DNA of 36,197 nucleotides from Bacteroidales bacterium. GTDB lineage: Bacteria; Bacteroidota; Bacteroidia; Bacteroidales; Tenuifilaceae. The translations under genes and the position numbers were made by a program. The notes beneath the pieces are model-generated. The model saw only the letters and a list, made by a program, of their open reading frames with translations, was not told the origin of the DNA and did no database searches. Positions 33,025 to 36,197 of this stretch are shown here, piece after piece. The DNA is taken from NCBI GenBank assembly GCA_003818205.1, contig RPRQ01000044.1:1-36197 (forward strand), read 5' to 3'. How positions within the stretch are numbered: the first letter of the stretch is position 1; each line of letters starts with the position of its first letter.

Positions 33025-33665
33025 TCTTGTTTCCTCCCGAAATTTATACTCAACAATAATACACCCTATTCATTTATCTATTAAAATACAAAAACCATGA
33101 GATGAGATGATAGGCAGATTGCTACAATTATAATGCGTTCTTAAATGTTTTTCTCTCCGCAATAAAATAGTCATGTATTGATATAAATCATCATTATTTC
33201 GATTTATAAATGATTAATAAGTCATAGTTTTATCATGATTTGGAATTATCATATTTGATAATCTTTTTTGCCTGTTTGTTAAAAAACAAAATCATATAAA
33301 TTAATATGTGAGTTCGAACTAAGTAGTTATCTATATATTTGCCTAACAGTATCTTATGACATACGATAGATTGGAATGAAACCTGCCTACCGGCAGGCGG
33401 TAGGCAGGTTTCGCTTCGCTCCAGTTCCATTATTGGCTACGCCGAACTCGTTACACCTACGACAAACTTCAGCGTAGGCGCAAACTCGGTTCCAATACTT
33501 TAAAACAAAGCCACCAATCTGTAATATACTGTAAATATGCATTATACAATGCTTGCTTATATCGAACTGACGTTAAATTTATGTTATCATTCTTTATTAG
33601 GATTTGAATAAATAGTGGATCGTTTTACTCTGAAATTGCAAACATCAACCTGAAAAACAACTGTT
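33025..33665. other. Gene-free region before the chemotaxis gene, with repeats
   Basis: 641 bp without a supported gene. 33025-33240 is AT-rich with no clear signal. ATTATCA/TGATAAT (33245-33262) followed by CTTTTTT is a weak terminator-like hairpin. 33370-33496 is a composite repeat (separate entry). 33497-33665 should hold the promoter of the chemotaxis gene, but only an imperfect TAGGATTTG (33598 on) was found. Confidence 0.5.
33370..33496. repeat. Composite repeat with CCTGCC palindrome copy 4
   Basis: The 127-bp unit is bounded by ATTGGAA (33370-33376) and TTCCAAT (33490-33496). It contains the palindrome at 33382-33408 and then a segment with CTACGCCGAACTCG and CTTCAGCGTAGGCGCAAA, which shares words with the nested insertion at 12830-12870. 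A short frame through it (33233-33430, minus) is a chance reading. Confidence 0.65.
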
Positions 33666-35816
33666 ATGAATAGGAATAGCCTTAAAACAAAGATGCTGGT
33701 TAGCATTCTTGGAGCAACGCTTCTGATTTATGCAATTACCATACTGGTAATTACCCTATCGAATCAAAAAAATGCAATCAAATTCGCCACCGAAATGGGC
33801 ACTAGTAAATCCCATGAGATTTCTAATCAGGTGAAATTGTATTTTGAACAGCCAATTGAGTCGGCAAGGAATCTTGTTAACACCTTTAATTCCCTCCGAA
33901 ACGCAGGGAATAGGGATAGAAGATACTACAATGAAATTTTAAAGGAAACGGTTAATAAAAATGATCTATTCCTTGCTGTGTGGTCGATGTGGGAGGCAGA
34001 TGCATTGGATGGTAATGATAATAAATACAAGGCTGTTTACCCTTTCGACGAGGAAGGTCGTTACAATATTACATTCTATAAGGATAGGGGGGGGATTAAG
34101 GTAGAACCAGGGAAATCCTCAATGTACAACGAAGATTTTTACACCATTGCTGCAAAATCCCAAAAAGAGGTAATCAACGAGCCATACTATTACTCATATA
34201 CAGGAAACGCCAACGATCAGTATTTCGAGACGAGTATTGTTATCCCGATAATTGAAAATGGTAGAACAATCGGTGTAGTTGGAATCGATATTGATTTAAA
34301 AGGGCTATCGAAGATTATTGGTAGCATTAAATTGTATAATACAGGATTTGGTGTGCTCATTTCAAATAATGGGCTTGTATCGGCTTATAGCAACGAGAAA
34401 AGTATCGGTAAGAAGTTTACGGATAGCTTCGACTTTGTTAATGAGGGTATTGTTTCAGCTATAAAGAATGGTAGTTTTAAAACCAATAGCGTTAGCTCAA
34501 GAAGCTTTGGCAAAGAGCTATTAACCTATATTTCGCCTATTCAGGTGGGTCGTACAGCAACGCCTTGGGCTTTATGCGTGGTGGTTCCTCGCAGCGAAAC
34601 GTTAAGCGATGCTAATAATCTCCTAACGAAAGCGATAACCGTTGCGTTGTTCGGGATTTTTTTTCTAACACTTTTGATTTACTTCTTAGCCGATAATTTT
34701 ATTAAACCCATATTAAAAGCTATTGATCTAGCAAAGCAGATAGCTGGGGGCAATCTAACTTCAACCATTGAGGTTAACCGTAACGATGAGCTGGGCAGGC
34801 TTCAAGATTCTTTGAGCACAATGCAGAGTACTTTGACCCAATTGGTAGATGAGCTTCAACAGGCAAGTGGAAGTATTGCTGGGGCAAGCCATCAGATTAA
34901 TTCAACGGCGCAGCAGCTATCATCGGGAGCAACTGAGCTTGCATCATCAACCGAAGAGGTTTCTTCAACCATGGAGCAGATGGTTGCCAATATCGAGCAG
35001 AATACCCAAAACGCTATTCAAACCGATAGTATAGCCCTAATTGTAGCAAGGGACGCTGTAAAAGTTAAAAAGGCCTCGGAGGAGAGCATGGTATCCATTA
35101 AGTACATAGCCGATAAGATTAAGATAATAAACGATATAGCATTTCAAACGAATATACTAGCGCTAAATGCAGCCGTTGAAGCAGCTCGTGCAGGCGAGCA
35201 CGGAAGAGGCTTTGCCGTTGTTGCAGCCGAGGTGCGTAAGCTTGCTGAACGCAGCAAGGTGGCTGCCGATGAAATTAATAACCTTTCGAATGATAGCGTT
35301 ACGATTACCGAGGAGTCAACGGGTCTTTTGAACAACATTATCCCTCAGATTGAGAAAACTACCTTGCTGATTCAGGAAATCTCATCGGCAAGTAAAGAGC
35401 AGCGTTCAGGGGCTGAGCAGGTGAATAATGCCATTCAACAGCTTAACGATATTACTCAGCAGAATGCTGCTGCTTCGGAGGAGATGTCGTCGAGCGCACA
35501 GCAGATGACAGCACAGGCGGAACAGCTAAAGGAGCTGACCTCCTACTTTAAAATCGATAATAAGGTTGATTTATCTGCATCAAAAGGCGTTAAATCTACG
35601 GTTCGGGATAAAGGCTTGGTGAAAGAGAATATGAAAAAGGAGTTTAAAGAGGTGAAGAAAGAAGTTAAGGAAGCGAAAGTGGTTGCGCCCAAAGGGGTTA
35701 ATGGTAAAGCAGCAGAGAAGCCTTTAATTAATACGGCAAAATCTCCTATTAGTAAAACGAAGGGCGTAAAGCTAAACATGAAAGATAACGATGATAAGGA
35801 TTACGAGCGATTCTAG
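33666..35816 (+). CDS. Methyl-accepting chemotaxis protein with dCache sensor
   Basis: 716 residues. TM1 at ~10-31; a periplasmic double-Cache domain at ~33-320 ([22 protein letters not shown] and [20 protein letters not shown] fit dCache_1); TM2 at ~321-342; HAMP at ~343-396; the coiled-coil signalling domain follows. The CheA/CheW-binding tip is [23 protein letters not shown] near 487-520, with [11 protein letters not shown] after it. Gln/Glu pairs ([25 protein letters not shown]) are candidate methylation sites. From ~640 the tail is Lys-rich ([15 protein letters not shown]), with no CheR-tethering pentapeptide. The sensor probably binds a small amine or acid. No other che gene is in the window. 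Confidence 0.95.
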   Translation: MNRNSLKTKMLVSILGATLLIYAITILVITLSNQKNAIKFATEMGTSKSHEISNQVKLYFEQPIESARNLVNTFNSLRNAGNRDRRYYNEILKETVNKNDLFLAVWSMWEADALDGNDNKYKAVYPFDEEGRYNITFYKDRGGIKVEPGKSSMYNEDFYTIAAKSQKEVINEPYYYSYTGNANDQYFETSIVIPIIENGRTIGVVGIDIDLKGLSKIIGSIKLYNTGFGVLISNNGLVSAYSNEKSIGKKFTDSFDFVNEGIVSAIKNGSFKTNSVSSRSFGKELLTYISPIQVGRTATPWALCVVVPRSETLSDANNLLTKAITVALFGIFFLTLLIYFLADNFIKPILKAIDLAKQIAGGNLTSTIEVNRNDELGRLQDSLSTMQSTLTQLVDELQQASGSIAGASHQINSTAQQLSSGATELASSTEEVSSTMEQMVANIEQNTQNAIQTDSIALIVARDAVKVKKASEESMVSIKYIADKIKIINDIAFQTNILALNAAVEAARAGEHGRGFAVVAAEVRKLAERSKVAADEINNLSNDSVTITEESTGLLNNIIPQIEKTTLLIQEISSASKEQRSGAEQVNNAIQQLNDITQQNAAASEEMSSSAQQMTAQAEQLKELTSYFKIDNKVDLSASKGVKSTVRDKGLVKENMKKEFKEVKKEVKEAKVVAPKGVNGKAAEKPLINTAKSPISKTKGVKLNMKDNDDKDYERF

Positions 35817-35937
35817 CGTGAGGTTTGACTAAAAATAACCTGAGTTCGATATGAGTTTTTACACTGAGGTTTTTAAGTTCTGGTTCTAACAAAATGGTCG
35901 TCTTAATAAGATAAAAACTTGCCATAATTAATGTTTA

Positions 35938-36083
35938 GTAACTATTCAGCAGCAATAAAAACTCTCACGCAAAGTCGCAAAGCCGCCAAGACACTAAGGT
36001 ATTCTATGAACACAAAGAAAAATACAATAAAAAAATATAGTCGAAAGTTCATTGGTAAAATGTTTTTTTGTTGGAATTAGCCT
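35938..36083 (+). repeat. Dispersed repeat, copy B (uninterrupted), with gene-free flanks
   Basis: This is the uninterrupted form of the repeat at 12775-12920: a 35-bp identity block (35938-35972), then CGCAAAGCCGCCAAG, and a tail (36035-36083) also found truncated at 16833-16874. It lies ~120 bp past the chemotaxis gene. The flanks 35817-35937 and 36084-36197 contain no gene or clear signal. Confidence 0.65.
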
Positions 36084-36197
36084 AAAAAATGAGGTAATGA
36101 TGCCAAAAATAGTTGGTGAATTTAATGAAAATAGAGATTAACTTTAGTCAGTAAGGTTAAGAGGACGTAGGCTCTGCTGGAGAGCAACCTGCTAGCA

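Noticed and set aside
33233-33430. 65-residue frame on the minus strand
   Set aside because: It is a translation of the CCTGCC palindrome and AT-rich flank, a common spurious call on this repeat.
34849-35034. Suspected frameshift in the chemotaxis gene from an overlapping second frame
   Set aside because: The main frame runs unbroken through all chemoreceptor motifs with normal spacing.

Overview
The window is chromosomal DNA from a Bacteroidota bacterium, most likely a free-living or sediment-type member of the Bacteroidales/Marinilabiliales side. I infer this from a SusC/SusD pair, a type IX secretion C-terminal sorting domain, DPP4-type and gluzincin exported peptidases, a DUF4421-like protein, an HU-CCDC81/SPOR protein, Bacteroidota-type promoters (TAnnTTTG), and intergenic DNA full of short dispersed repeats. 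Base composition is AT-rich except in the insertion sequence and one structured block. No rRNA or tRNA gene was recognised.

Layout. 1-1.6 kb: the 3' end of an FtsX-like ABC permease and an exported TPR protein. 1.7-9.9 kb: exported and outer-membrane proteins, namely a DPP4-like S9 peptidase, a large MG2/carboxypeptidase-like/plug protein without a barrel, an M2/M3-type lipoprotein metallopeptidase and a DUF4421-like protein. Next come a 156-bp MITE-like palindrome, a porin-like beta-barrel and a tail-to-tail AAA_14/DUF4143 ATPase. 12.7-17.0 kb: an accessory, gene-poor island. It holds dispersed repeats, a T9SS cargo with a LecA (PA-IL)-like domain, an apparently complete IS5-family element, a GC-rich structured block that may be the 5' part of a group II intron, and a tandem set of mini-hairpin repeats.

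17.0-25.2 kb: a nutrient-uptake locus on the minus strand, ordered regulator (TPR, membrane segment, HTH), SusC, SusD, then (after a terminator) an exported ankyrin plus PPP-type phosphoesterase. No glycoside hydrolase is present, so the substrate is open; a phosphorylated one is a testable guess. 25.4-33.0 kb: mostly housekeeping genes: a GT51 peptidoglycan glycosyltransferase with a large extra N-terminal region, an UPF0173 metallo-hydrolase, a YebC-family protein, a NimA-like flavoprotein, a small conserved-looking protein coupled to a nitroreductase, and a SPOR/HU-like membrane protein overlapping a YgjP-like metallopeptidase. 33.7-35.8 kb: a methyl-accepting chemotaxis protein, followed by another copy of the dispersed repeat found at 12.8 kb.

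No complete new defence system is evident. The most unusual items are the repeat-rich island at 12.7-17 kb, the hydrolase-free SusCD locus next to an exported ankyrin-phosphoesterase, and the protein that joins an HU-like domain to a septal SPOR domain across the membrane. Five genes have an exact TAnnTTTG box 21-27 nt before the start codon, which also fixes several start sites.
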